Positions 34,422 through 43,529 of a stretch of 64,000 nucleotides of DNA are shown one piece after another. Below the pieces are notes generated by a model. That model was not told the DNA's origin, did no database searches, and was given only the letters and a program-made list of their open reading frames with translations. The position numbers were made by a program, and so were the translations under genes. The stretch's first letter is position 1; each line of letters opens with the position of its first letter. This stretch comes from a virus. The stretch lies in IMG/VR virus record IMGVR_UViG_3300031521_000034, positions 1-64,000 of that record; one strand, written 5' to 3'.

Positions 34422-34968
34422 TTCCATTGCTCGGATATTGGGTATTGACCCAGGTACAGCTCACTTTGGTATTTCATGTGTTAGCGTGGATATCAGATCT
34501 CTGGAGATAATCCAGACAGATGCTATTACATTGAGAGGGGATAAGTGTCCCTTGGATCAGTGGAAAGGCGAGATGTACGGGGATCGATACCCACGAATGG
34601 TTGGCATTAGCCGGATGTTCATGCGCGCATTAACTCAGTTGCAACCCAACTGTGTTGTGATGGAATCCGGCTTTTTCCACAGTCTTCATCCAGGCGCTTT
34701 TTTACCACTGACTGAAGTTCGTGTGATGGTTCAAGATACATTGCATGAGTTTGATCCGTGGTTGGAACTCCACACCATAGACCCATCATCGATCAAGAAC
34801 GCAGTAGGTGCTCATGGAGCAGCGAAGAAGAATCCCGTTAAGGATTCAGTCGCAAAGATCTCTGAGCTCAACCTCAAACGCGGTATTGACCACTATGATG
34901 AACACTCCATTGATGCAATCGCTGTAGCGTACACTCACCTGTGCAGAATGCGGTTGTCGAGGATTTGA
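34396..34968 (+). CDS. RuvC-like Holliday-junction resolvase, 190 aa
   Basis: The RuvC/RNase-H fold is shown by ILGIDPGTAHFG with Asp18, CVVMESGFF with Glu90, and a C-terminal DEHSIDAIAVAY with Asp168/His170/Asp173. These are the metal-binding positions of the family. Length is close to bacterial RuvC (about 170). It would cut branched DNA before packaging. The start is GTG at 34396 with GGAG upstream, inside a hairpin. It is followed after 2 nt by the i-spanin-like gene. Confidence 0.8.
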   Translation: MIRISNDGGSIARILGIDPGTAHFGISCVSVDIRSLEIIQTDAITLRGDKCPLDQWKGEMYGDRYPRMVGISRMFMRALTQLQPNCVVMESGFFHSLHPGAFLPLTEVRVMVQDTLHEFDPWLELHTIDPSSIKNAVGAHGAAKKNPVKDSVAKISELNLKRGIDHYDEHSIDAIAVAYTHLCRMRLSRI

Positions 34969-34970
34969 TC

Positions 34971-35528
34971 ATGACAGCAATTTTCACTTTTTTGTTCACG
35001 ATAGGTAGAGCTATTGTGAAGTTCTTCTCCGATCTCACATTGGGAGAGAGGGTCGCCATTGTTATCTCGTTGGTTTTGATCTGCATGTCCTTGGTGACAC
35101 ACCACTACTACGAGAAAACGCTCGAGTTGCAAAAGTCAGTGGATGAGCTGACAACCAAGAAGCAAGAACTCGAACGTGACAATAAGCAACTTGCCCAAAG
35201 CATCGAGCTTTTGAAACAGTCTTCCAAGATCGATGATCGCGCCTGCAAGTTCGTTGCGCAAGAGCACGCCAAGATCGACTCCAAAGTCGACACCATCAAG
35301 AGTGCAGGTGAAGTTACCGAAACGAAGATCAGAGCCAAGTACACCAAAACAGTAATAAAGAAAGTCTCTCCTCAATCGAGCGACATTGTCGCTGTTCAGG
35401 AAGAAGCTCCATCGGATGTAGTCAGTCCGAAAGATAAGGAAATCAGTGCAGTTCGAATAAAGACAGCCTGGAATGTCTATTGCTCCATGGATGGAGCATC
35501 AGCTTCTGCCTGTAAGAGCACGAACTGA
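34971..35528 (+). CDS. i-spanin-like inner-membrane protein (pair 1), 185 aa
   Basis: The N terminus has a hydrophobic stretch and a clear membrane segment (about 27-44, VAIVISLVLICMSLV). A periplasmic coiled coil follows (about 47-95, ELQKSVDELTTKKQELERD...). This is the Rz/i-spanin layout. A lipoprotein gene follows within 40 nt, as with Rz/Rz1 pairs. Spanins fuse inner and outer membranes at the end of lysis. ATG 34971 has GAGGA upstream. It is longer than lambda Rz (153 aa), with an extra Lys/Ser-rich C-terminal region. Confidence 0.65.
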   Translation: MTAIFTFLFTIGRAIVKFFSDLTLGERVAIVISLVLICMSLVTHHYYEKTLELQKSVDELTTKKQELERDNKQLAQSIELLKQSSKIDDRACKFVAQEHAKIDSKVDTIKSAGEVTETKIRAKYTKTVIKKVSPQSSDIVAVQEEAPSDVVSPKDKEISAVRIKTAWNVYCSMDGASASACKSTN

Positions 35529-35567
35529 AACATCAGCACTCGTAACTAATCAAGGGAAAAAAGTATC

Positions 35568-35900
35568 ATGAAAACGTTCTACGTCAAGTTTACTTCTTTG
35601 TTTCTCATCAGTCTTGCTACACTGGTGCTCACGGGCTGTCAGACCGCCATTACCAAAACGGCTGAGGTCGATACGTCTTGGTATGTGCCCGAGGCATTGC
35701 TGATACCTTGCGTCACTCCCCAGCCACCGAACCAGGATGTCTACAACGGCCTCCCTCAGTGGGTGGACAAAGAAAAGATGTGGCTTGATACTTATTCCGA
35801 AGCAGTCAAGGCCATTGCCAATTGCAATGCTGACAAGAAAGCAATTGCGCAAGACCAGACACAACAAAAAGCTCTGCGGGATAAAGCCCGCAAGGACTGA
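35568..35900 (+). CDS. o-spanin-like outer-membrane lipoprotein (pair 1), 110 aa
   Basis: A signal peptide (about 1-23) ends in the lipobox LTGC with Cys24. The mature part has Pro-rich sequence (PCVTPQPPNQDVYNG) and Y...A..NC..DK, similar to Rz1-type lipoproteins that keep P, Y and C at these places. It follows the i-spanin-like gene and probably forms the outer-membrane partner. GGGAAA precedes the ATG. Confidence 0.7.
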   Translation: MKTFYVKFTSLFLISLATLVLTGCQTAITKTAEVDTSWYVPEALLIPCVTPQPPNQDVYNGLPQWVDKEKMWLDTYSEAVKAIANCNADKKAIAQDQTQQKALRDKARKD

Positions 35901-35902
35901 AT

Positions 35903-36388
35903 ATGATTGTCAAACACTTCTTCGAAAGTTTTGAAAGAGATGACGTAATTGCCAAGAGTAAAGAAAACTGGCTAGCGGCATTCATGCTGGCCATCAATCA
36001 CGCCATAACGGATCAGGAGCTGGATCTGCCTCGTGTGACCGCAGCTACTAGCGGAATGGATCTGGAAGGTACATTCCGCAGTCTGCCTGAAGCCACGCAG
36101 GTTCGCATTCTATATGAAGTGATTGTCAACCCGAAGAATCGCAGGCTAGGTGTTCGTAGTAAGGATGCAAAAGAAGATGCAATCCTGAGACGAGAAACCA
36201 GACAGTTTAAGCTGTTTCAGTTTCGGTTCATCAAGACAATCCTCTGGAGCTTATTTGCAGGATTCATTCTGCTAATAAGCATGAGTGTCTATTTGGCTAT
36301 CTCGAGTGCCAAGGCACCCGATTCTGATCTGATCAGCAGCATCCTGAAAACAATCACGGAGTTGCTGAAGATAATCTTCTCAACATAA
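35903..36388 (+). CDS. Membrane protein, possible lysis accessory, 161 aa
   Basis: Residues 1-105 are cytoplasmic-looking, helical and charged. One strong membrane segment (about 112-134, LWSLFAGFILLISMSVYLAI) is followed by a short amphipathic end. It begins 2 nt after the lipoprotein stop, so it is in the spanin operon. A holin or holin regulator is possible from context but unproven. No family is recognised. Confidence 0.6.
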   Translation: MIVKHFFESFERDDVIAKSKENWLAAFMLAINHAITDQELDLPRVTAATSGMDLEGTFRSLPEATQVRILYEVIVNPKNRRLGVRSKDAKEDAILRRETRQFKLFQFRFIKTILWSLFAGFILLISMSVYLAISSAKAPDSDLISSILKTITELLKIIFST

Positions 36389-36398
36389 GGAGCCACCC

Positions 36399-37181
36399 AT
36401 GCGTGGTATCAGACAACTGCTTCGCCCCTCTTTGGAGAGCGATGATAAGACCATCGAACACGAAGACGAGCGAGTTTTCTACGGCCGCATGAAGGATGTG
36501 AGTCAGCTTCAAGGTGCTTCTTCGATGGAACAGCAAGAGCAATATGAGGTGAAGGTTGAAAAGTCCGAACACAACCTCATCGGCGGACGAATGCGTGTTC
36601 GTAAAGCTGTTGCCAAGGGTAGCACCGAACCCACATTCACCTTTACCATCAAGACTGCTTCCCCCAAGGGTGGTGACAATGAAACCAATGCGCCTTCCAC
36701 TGAGCAGATGTTCACTCAGTTCAAGGGCATGTGCGAAGCTGGGATGATGAAGGATCGCTACACGTTCAAGGTGGGTGATAGCGATGCCTTGAAGTGGGAA
36801 GTGGATGTTTATCCGGGTCCCAATGGTCAATACCAGCCCTGGGTACGCATCGAGCTGGAAGTGCAGGATTTCCAAGGTGAGATTCCTGAACTCCCGATCG
36901 ATCTTGAAGAAGCTATCGTGGCTCCTGCTGAACAGCAGACTCCTGAAGAGAAAGCCAAGATCAAGACGCTCTTCGAGACGGTCTTCCTTCGTCCGAATCC
37001 GTATCTGGGTCTCAAAGGCGTGGAGAATCCCGATATCGAGGACAATGAACCCAGGCCTGATCCTCAGTCCAGCACTGAACCGGAACCTGATTCCAACAAG
37101 GATGACGATGAAGGTGATGACAAGGACAAGGGCGAGAACAAGCCTGATGACGATGGTGAAGGCGAAGACAAGTCTGAATAA
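36399..37181 (+). CDS. CYTH-like protein with acidic tail, 260 aa
   Basis: Residues 45-165 suggest a CYTH/triphosphate-tunnel fold: RMRVRKA (64-70), TFTFTIKT (79-86), RYTFKVGD, then WEVDVYPGPNGQYQPWVRIE leading into LEVQDF, which resembles the W-x-[IV]-D-x-[FY]...E-[IL]-E-[LV]-E end of CYTH domains. These bind triphosphates with divalent metal. The last 50 residues are Asp/Glu/Lys-rich and disordered. AAGGAG precedes the ATG and a 17-bp hairpin follows. A structural role is also possible. Confidence 0.45.
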   Translation: MRGIRQLLRPSLESDDKTIEHEDERVFYGRMKDVSQLQGASSMEQQEQYEVKVEKSEHNLIGGRMRVRKAVAKGSTEPTFTFTIKTASPKGGDNETNAPSTEQMFTQFKGMCEAGMMKDRYTFKVGDSDALKWEVDVYPGPNGQYQPWVRIELEVQDFQGEIPELPIDLEEAIVAPAEQQTPEEKAKIKTLFETVFLRPNPYLGLKGVENPDIEDNEPRPDPQSSTEPEPDSNKDDDEGDDKDKGENKPDDDGEGEDKSE

Positions 37182-37191
37182 GACAGCATAT

Positions 37192-37228
37192 CCCTACTAC
37201 CGGATGCTCGAAGCATCCGGTAGTAGGG
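37192..37228. terminator. Bidirectional hairpin terminator, 17-bp stem
   Basis: CCCTACTACCGGATGCT (37192-37208) pairs perfectly with 37212-37228. It lies between convergent stops at 37181 and 37240. AGCATAT precedes and TATTTGCCG follows, matching the bracket motif. Confidence 0.75.
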
Positions 37229-37239
37229 TATTTGCCGTA

Positions 37240-38247
37240 TCAGATTTCGTGCAGGTATCTGGCATACTTGGGTCGACGAATCAATCGAACATTCCGCACA
37301 TGTTCAAGATTAATGTCGTAAGCAGAACGAGTTCCATAAATGGGAGTCTTCGACTTAACGAGATAATTCGCGACATTGCCGAACCAGACATCGGGATTGC
37401 ATCCTTTCTTGAGTGCACAGACCCTCCTGGATTTGATCACGTCATTGGGACCACCGTTGTAGGCACTGTCAGCAAAGTCCAGACCATTCACGCCCAATTT
37501 GCGAAAGGGGCGATAGGCGTCTTTGGACAATATGACGAGAGAACGAATCTGAAGATCGGGACGTTCGTAGATGTTGCTCCACGTCATCTCACCCAGAGCT
37601 TCCTTATGCTGCTGCCGCAAGGTAGCGAGCATATCCATTCGCAGACTGCCATCCTTACGGTAAGCACGAGTGATCTGACCGATGCCGGCGCCTTCTTCAC
37701 GAGAAGTTTTCAGACGAGCCTTCGGATTCATGCACTTCGGTGACTTGAGAGAGACACATGATTCCTGTTCAGCCAGAGCGCGAAGAGTGGAAGGTTGAGG
37801 GTGATCGCTCCACCAGCGCTGCTGTTCGGCCTTGATGGTGGGTTCGATCTTGTAGAAGTTCGGCGGGAACTGATCCGCCGCCATCGTGACCCTGGCAAAC
37901 AGACCAATGAAGAAGATCGTGGCCAGAGTCTTGGCTAGAACAACCAGACCAGAGCCGACGTTCTTATCATTCAGAGCCGAGTCCATGTGGGTGCGGGTAT
38001 CCGCTTCCTTATAGTCATAGACCATCTTGACTGCAAGCACACCCAGAGCAATTGCCCAGAAGGTCTGAAGGATCGAAACACCCGAAGCAAGCATCGAGTC
38101 ACCGGTCTTGTCGAAGAAATGTTTCGTGACATAGATACCGACCAGACACGCGACAGTCAGACTGATGGTGCGGTATCGTTTCACACTGGAAGATGCTCTG
38201 ACGAAGAAGCTCTTCAGAGAGTCATTGATTGATGCAAGAAAACTCAT
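37240..38247 (-). CDS. Membrane-anchored SLT-type lytic transglycosylase, 335 aa
   Basis: There are three hydrophobic segments in the first 125 residues (about 27-45, 53-78, 98-123). A soluble domain follows with the transglycosylase signature: catalytic Glu162 in ALAEQES, EEGAGIGQIT (184-193) and the late DSAYNGGPNDV. This enzyme class cleaves peptidoglycan between MurNAc and GlcNAc. The membrane anchor makes it a candidate inner-wall enzyme for ejection or lysis, separate from the soluble endolysin at 12333. AGAGGAA lies before ATG 38247. Confidence 0.75.
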   Translation of the reverse strand: MSFLASINDSLKSFFVRASSSVKRYRTISLTVACLVGIYVTKHFFDKTGDSMLASGVSILQTFWAIALGVLAVKMVYDYKEADTRTHMDSALNDKNVGSGLVVLAKTLATIFFIGLFARVTMAADQFPPNFYKIEPTIKAEQQRWWSDHPQPSTLRALAEQESCVSLKSPKCMNPKARLKTSREEGAGIGQITRAYRKDGSLRMDMLATLRQQHKEALGEMTWSNIYERPDLQIRSLVILSKDAYRPFRKLGVNGLDFADSAYNGGPNDVIKSRRVCALKKGCNPDVWFGNVANYLVKSKTPIYGTRSAYDINLEHVRNVRLIRRPKYARYLHEI

Positions 38248-38301
38248 TTGTGGTTCCTCTTTCTGTTGTATAACACTTTTTAGTGACCGATACAAGCCCT
38301 A

Positions 38302-38359
38302 GGAGACGTTTAAATGTCTAAGACCACTAAGTGTGTATCTAAAACATAAAAACGTCTCT
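38302..38359 (-). terminator. Long-loop hairpin between fibre and transglycosylase genes
   Basis: GGAGACGTTT (38302-38311) and AAACGTCTCT (38350-38359) can pair over 9-10 bp with one G.U and a 38-nt loop. It lies just upstream of the fibre stop at 38374 in plus coordinates, so it would end the minus-strand fibre transcript. Confidence 0.4.
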
Positions 38360-38373
38360 AAGAGCTCATATTG

Positions 38374-40692
38374 TTAGTAATAGGAATAATTACCAACAGG
38401 CCAGTATTGCTTCTTGAGTTGAACTTTGAGTTTGGCTGTGAATGAGCCACCCGATGGTTCAAACATGCGGCAACTGCCAATGTTCACCAGCCTATTACCA
38501 GATCCAAACTGCAGACTGATATCGGCGATGGTCTTATCCACACCATCACCACAGACTGTCGGATTGCTGTCCGCAAAGAACGTGCCCGATCCACTCCCAC
38601 CATCTGTTTCACTCTGATAGAACGAGTTCACATACACGTCCTTGGTGAAAGACCTGAATGCGTTGTACGCCACACCATTGATGGTCACTGTGCCTGCCAC
38701 CAATGAAGATGTGGCAATCGCCGAGCTCTGGGTATTGTCGTATGTGCCGGACTCATACACATACGTACTGGGATTACTTGCTGCGGTGAAACTATCCCAG
38801 GCACTACTGTTGGGATCAACGATGTTGAACGAATACCCGCTACTGTCCCCACCAAACCAATGGTCGATGTTGTACTTGATCCCGTACGTCATACTTCGGA
38901 AAGTAGTGTCGCCACTGAAGCCCGTCACATCAAACTGACTGGCTGAAAACCCAGCAATATTCAAATAGTACATCACCAGATACTTGTAGTGATTCTCATT
39001 TGTATATTTGATGTATGAGACATCAGGTGAGATTTCGAAGTTCACTTGATAGGGAACAGGGGTGTAGTCAGCCAGTGTGGTAAACTGCACCTCATCAGAC
39101 CAATCGCTCGTATAGCCATCAGACGACTTGTACTGAATGGCTGCCTTATACGTCTTACCAGCGGAGACACTCAAGTCAAAGGTCGGGCCTTTGCTACCAT
39201 GGGTGCTTGACCAGTTATCAGCACCACTGACAAAAACTACAGCAGTGGGATTACTGACATCGTAATACTTCGCCACATACTGCTTGAAAGTGCCGGTGGT
39301 GTCATTGGTCATAGCAAAATCACTACCAGAGCAATGAGCAGTCGGAGTGTAGATGTCCTGGGTCAGAGACAACACGGGTTTGTTAACCGAAATGACCGGC
39401 ACGGGAGTAGGATCAGGTGTAGGGTCAGGTGGTGGCGTCACTACGTATGTAACCTTGGTTTTGACAGACACCACTGCCGACCACTGAGTCCAGCCATATT
39501 GAACACCACGATACCTCACCTTAGCATCAAACTGGGTATCAAGTGCCAGATTCGTTAACGTGGTAGATGGCAGTGTTCCATTAACCAATGAGACAGTCTG
39601 GTCATAAATCACTACGCCTGTCGCTGTATTGGTCACCATCAACTCAGCCTGGTCACCGGTGTCACTACCGTTTGTCACAGCGAATGCTGAACCCGAATAC
39701 GTGACCGTAGGTTCAGTATCGAACAGATTGGCATAGACGGTAGGCGTAGCCAGTGCACCGCCCTTCACTTTCAAAGGCAGAGTCCTTGATGCAGAATCGC
39801 AGATGATGGTGTATTGATAATCACCAGCAGGCATGGATGCAGGAATGTTGATAGCAAAACCATCATTGCCATAGTTGTCTTCATTCCAGGAGAACCAAGA
39901 CACCGTAGCACCATCCATCGAGACCGAATAGACGCTTCGATTATCGAAGTTGGTGATCTGGAACTTGGCAGCGGTTCCTTGATACACCTCCACAGCACCT
40001 GAGACAGAGGTCGTATTACTGGCAGAGAGTTTGTTGAGAAACCGCTCTTCCATTTCAGGACGCGTGTATTCCTGATACTTTTCATAGTACAGGTCACTGT
40101 GATCGTGGCTGAGGACGTGCTTCGACAGATAATCCTGCATGCGTTTCTTCAGCAGATCCAGAGTAGGATCGATGCCAATCACAGTAGCATCTGCGATACC
40201 CCTGAGCACAGACACAATGTACTCCATCCCATACACATCCAGGCCACCATCGTGTAGGTGATGCACCGGTTGATAGGCGAGAGGCTTGTTAACCACACTG
40301 GTATTCCAGTTAGCCGCCTGGTGCCCTATCTTTTCGTTTGCGACTTGTTGGCGAAGAAGCTTCTGGTTGACATTGACAGGTCCACCTACTGCCTGATAGC
40401 TAATGATCGCCTTTGTTTCTTGTGTAAATGCAGTAATGACAATGCCCGTGAGCACTTCCTTACCAGTTCTTTTCGATAGGTAGGAGTCAATACCAGCAGG
40501 CACATAATCGACGCCACGCACCAGTCTAACACCACCAACCACCACATCAATTGGCTTTCCATAAAACGGTCCCCAGTCAGCACCGACCAAATAACTGCCG
40601 CTGCCAACAAGTTCTTGCTCTTCATCCTTGATCAGGTTAGTCGCTGCTTTCCCGGTATAGTCAAGAGGCAAGACAATGCTTGTTTGTGACAT
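38374..40692 (-). CDS. Long tail fibre with Ig/Fn3-like domains, 772 aa (paralog 1)
   Basis: The N-terminal about 230 residues form an attachment domain shared with the next two long fibres: LPLDYTGKAATNLI, DWGPFYGKP, VDYVP, YQPVHHLHDGG..YGMEYIV, SHDHSDLYYEKY. The middle has repeated beta domains (WFSWNEDN, then Fn3-like sections ending YGWTQWSAVVSVKTK and YTSDWSDEVQFTT) separated by a Pro/Asp linker (PPPDPTPDPTPVP). The C-terminal 200 residues are unique, probably the receptor-binding tip. ATG 40692 has AAGGA upstream. Confidence 0.7.
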   Translation of the reverse strand: MSQTSIVLPLDYTGKAATNLIKDEEQELVGSGSYLVGADWGPFYGKPIDVVVGGVRLVRGVDYVPAGIDSYLSKRTGKEVLTGIVITAFTQETKAIISYQAVGGPVNVNQKLLRQQVANEKIGHQAANWNTSVVNKPLAYQPVHHLHDGGLDVYGMEYIVSVLRGIADATVIGIDPTLDLLKKRMQDYLSKHVLSHDHSDLYYEKYQEYTRPEMEERFLNKLSASNTTSVSGAVEVYQGTAAKFQITNFDNRSVYSVSMDGATVSWFSWNEDNYGNDGFAINIPASMPAGDYQYTIICDSASRTLPLKVKGGALATPTVYANLFDTEPTVTYSGSAFAVTNGSDTGDQAELMVTNTATGVVIYDQTVSLVNGTLPSTTLTNLALDTQFDAKVRYRGVQYGWTQWSAVVSVKTKVTYVVTPPPDPTPDPTPVPVISVNKPVLSLTQDIYTPTAHCSGSDFAMTNDTTGTFKQYVAKYYDVSNPTAVVFVSGADNWSSTHGSKGPTFDLSVSAGKTYKAAIQYKSSDGYTSDWSDEVQFTTLADYTPVPYQVNFEISPDVSYIKYTNENHYKYLVMYYLNIAGFSASQFDVTGFSGDTTFRSMTYGIKYNIDHWFGGDSSGYSFNIVDPNSSAWDSFTAASNPSTYVYESGTYDNTQSSAIATSSLVAGTVTINGVAYNAFRSFTKDVYVNSFYQSETDGGSGSGTFFADSNPTVCGDGVDKTIADISLQFGSGNRLVNIGSCRMFEPSGGSFTAKLKVQLKKQYWPVGNYSYY

Positions 40693-40746
40693 GTTCATTC
40701 CTTCATTCATTCGTGAACTCAGATGATTTGAAATGAAGCATAAAAG

Positions 40747-40780
40747 ACTACACTGGGAGGTATTATCCTCCCAGTGTAGT
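40747..40780 (-). terminator. Hairpin terminator, 14-bp stem
   Basis: ACTACACTGGGAGG (40747-40760) pairs perfectly with 40767-40780 around TATTAT. It lies between two minus-strand fibre genes, just past the stop at 40793. Confidence 0.7.
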
Positions 40781-40792
40781 ATGTATTACTTC

Positions 40793-43477
40793 TTAACTGT
40801 TATTGGAGATAGAGGCAGTCACACCCATACTGAAAGTTTCAGTCAGAGTGCTTCCAGTGCCATTAACTCGATTGATGCTCACCGTAACGGTGTCGTTAAA
40901 GGTCTCTTCCGTCGCAGAGTTGCTGGTGGTGTTGATGCTGAACGACGCAGACCCCAAAGAAGTCCAGTTGACAGCATTGTTGAGCACCGTGGTGTTGGAT
41001 GGCACGAATGCCCCACCGCGAGAGATCTTCACCTGGAACTCATCAGCATTGGGCGTACCACCAGTACACCACGTACCAGTCGCAATAATGCCACCACCCT
41101 TGCTAACTGACCACGTCCCGTTCACACTGATGTAGAACTCCACTGACGGGTCCATGTCATCCAGTCTGTATGGACCACTTGTACCCAGGCTAGACTTCAG
41201 AACAGCAGAGGAGCTGTTTCCAGCAGTCGTCGTAAAGATCACATTCAACCAGCCGGTGTAATACGACACACCACCTTGAGTAATCTTGCAGCGATAAGAA
41301 CCCGTGACTGTTGCATCATCACCATACTTCCAGTTATACGTAAACGTGGTCGCTTGCGATGTCTGGTTGTTGATGGTGAACTGAGTACCACCGCCGTATT
41401 CCCACGTGTAACTGCACGAGTCAGCGTTGTAGGGTCCAGGGATGGCTCTGATGCTACCGCTCTGAATAGCCATCGAACTACCAGGAGTAGCCGATACCAC
41501 TGCCGCGGTTGTGATGGGTGTCTTCTCGATCGTCGCACTCAGAAGAGGGTACTGGAATGTGCCGACCACTGCGCTACCAGAACCAGACACCACCTTAACA
41601 GACGGAGTCTCCCAATAAACAGGAGAACCTGCCGCATTGATCTCCATGATCGTGCAAGCCCAATATGCAGTGGCATTCCCACTTCCAGAGAAGTAAGCCG
41701 CAGCAGTGTTCGGGGAATTACACGCGATGCTGGAGTCACCCGAGACATAATGCCAATGATACGTCTGGGCGCCCGATGCATTGGATGGCGCAGGAGAAGC
41801 TGTTACGGTAGGAGGCTGACCACCACCCGAAGTTGCCACATTGACCGTTCCGATGTCGGTAGTGGCACCCGTCATCGCCACAAAGGCCGCTCTGGTTTTG
41901 AATACGGCATAATCGGACCAATCAGAATACTCACCAGAGGCACCCTTGAAGCGTGCCGAAATTCGATAACTGGTATCGAGCTTGAGGGTCTCGCTGAAAG
42001 ACGGTGCGGTAGAGCCATTGCACAGTCTGTCATAGGCAGTGATCTGAGGCAGCCACGAGTCAGCCAGTGCGACTATGTAGTCGTAGCTGTATGGCGTATC
42101 CGATCCAGAGCTCAGTTTGAACTGACTCATCTGGAATGCAACCGATGCATCAACGGTCGAAGGAGTGGCCGTGATAGTAGGTTTCTCAATCGTCGCAGAC
42201 ACCACAATTACATACGTGTCCTTGGTAGTGACACTGATCGGATCAGACCAGTCACTCCAGCCCAGAGTTGCTCCCTTATAGCGCACCTTTGCAGAGAACG
42301 TCGTAGAGACAGGCAGACCAGTGAGCGTGATGGTGCCACCATTAGTGCCAGCGATGGTCTGATGATAGTACTCGGCACCGGTGCTGGTATTGGTAACTAC
42401 CCACTCACATGCAGCCAGCGTATCGGTGTTACCAGCCTTCACGCTGAAGTTTGAGCCAGCAATTACCCAGGTCGGATCACTGTCGTACAACGTGCCAGAG
42501 AGTGCAGGTTTGTTTATGCCAGTATCAGTGATCATCAGCGGGATAACTCGACTGGACGAATTACACTTGATTGTCAAGTTCTGGGAACCCAACGGCATGT
42601 TGTCCGGGATGGTCAGCATGAATGCGCTGTTACCCTTGGTCTGATCAGTTGGCCAAGAGTAAAAAGACACTGCTCCGCCATCGAGTACAGCGCTGTAGCT
42701 GCTGTAAATGTCGTAGTTGGTGATGTGAAAACTACCCGTAGCCCCACGGGGCAAACTGGTCGGTCCATCGATCGTAATGGCATTGGAGTAGTCGGTGCGC
42801 TTCAGATATCGATCATCGGCTTCCTGCTTTGTCCAAACTTCACCCTTGGTGTAATACAGCCAATCGTGATCGTGACTGACCTTGTGAGTCGCCATCAGGT
42901 TGTCGATGTAGTTGCGCAAAGCATCGAGCGCATTCACATTGCCATTGAGAATGGCCTGACGGATGTCTTCGAGCACATATACCAGATACTCAAAGCCATA
43001 GCTATCACCGATATCGTGCAAGTGATGCCCGACAGGAAAGAGGTTGGGTTTACCAACAATCTCTCCATAGTTGAAGACACGAGTATCCACATCCACTGTG
43101 GCAATCATGTCAATCAAAGCTTGCACCATCAGGATGTACGGTCCACCGGTCATCTGACCAGAGAACTGAATGTTATTGGAGACAGCCGGATCAATGATCG
43201 CAACTGCACCACAAACATCCTGACCTGACCTGGCAGTAGCCGATGCCACGGACTGGATGGGCAGATACTGAACTCGAGGAGTCAGAGTTTTTCCAGTGCT
43301 CGCATCAACCAAAGTGATCGTATCGCCAAAGAAGGGACCGTAGTCAGGAACGAACACTCGGTTGGTGTGCGGCACGAGTGTATGGGGCTCTCCACTGACA
43401 AAGTTGTCAGCGCTCTTCCCCGTCAAGTCAAGCGGATAGCGCAAGATCTTTTTGCCCACGTAATCATCGTCGGACAT
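40793..43477 (-). CDS. Long tail fibre with Fn3-like repeats, 894 aa (paralog 2)
   Basis: It shares the N-terminal attachment domain of paralog 1 (YPLDLTGKSADNF, DYGPFFGD, HHLHDIGDSYGFEYLVYVL, SHDHDWLYYTKGE). Next come WPTD-type and at least two Fn3-like repeats (LGWSDWSDPISVTTK, GEYSDWSDYAVFKTR). The C-terminal half is Ser/Thr/Gly-rich beta sequence with a distinct tip. AGGAG... (ACGGAGTAG) precedes the ATG. The paralogs probably occupy related positions in the tail and bind different receptors. Confidence 0.7.
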   Translation of the reverse strand: MSDDDYVGKKILRYPLDLTGKSADNFVSGEPHTLVPHTNRVFVPDYGPFFGDTITLVDASTGKTLTPRVQYLPIQSVASATARSGQDVCGAVAIIDPAVSNNIQFSGQMTGGPYILMVQALIDMIATVDVDTRVFNYGEIVGKPNLFPVGHHLHDIGDSYGFEYLVYVLEDIRQAILNGNVNALDALRNYIDNLMATHKVSHDHDWLYYTKGEVWTKQEADDRYLKRTDYSNAITIDGPTSLPRGATGSFHITNYDIYSSYSAVLDGGAVSFYSWPTDQTKGNSAFMLTIPDNMPLGSQNLTIKCNSSSRVIPLMITDTGINKPALSGTLYDSDPTWVIAGSNFSVKAGNTDTLAACEWVVTNTSTGAEYYHQTIAGTNGGTITLTGLPVSTTFSAKVRYKGATLGWSDWSDPISVTTKDTYVIVVSATIEKPTITATPSTVDASVAFQMSQFKLSSGSDTPYSYDYIVALADSWLPQITAYDRLCNGSTAPSFSETLKLDTSYRISARFKGASGEYSDWSDYAVFKTRAAFVAMTGATTDIGTVNVATSGGGQPPTVTASPAPSNASGAQTYHWHYVSGDSSIACNSPNTAAAYFSGSGNATAYWACTIMEINAAGSPVYWETPSVKVVSGSGSAVVGTFQYPLLSATIEKTPITTAAVVSATPGSSMAIQSGSIRAIPGPYNADSCSYTWEYGGGTQFTINNQTSQATTFTYNWKYGDDATVTGSYRCKITQGGVSYYTGWLNVIFTTTAGNSSSAVLKSSLGTSGPYRLDDMDPSVEFYISVNGTWSVSKGGGIIATGTWCTGGTPNADEFQVKISRGGAFVPSNTTVLNNAVNWTSLGSASFSINTTSNSATEETFNDTVTVSINRVNGTGSTLTETFSMGVTASISNNS

Positions 43478-43529
43478 ATGCTACTCCGTTAAAAAGTTTG
43501 AGATAACCAGATGATTTCCGATACCTGGT

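Noticed and set aside
41276-42454. 392-aa plus-strand frame in the second long fibre
   Set aside because: Very rich in Arg, Cys and His and lies entirely inside the fibre gene; no start signal.
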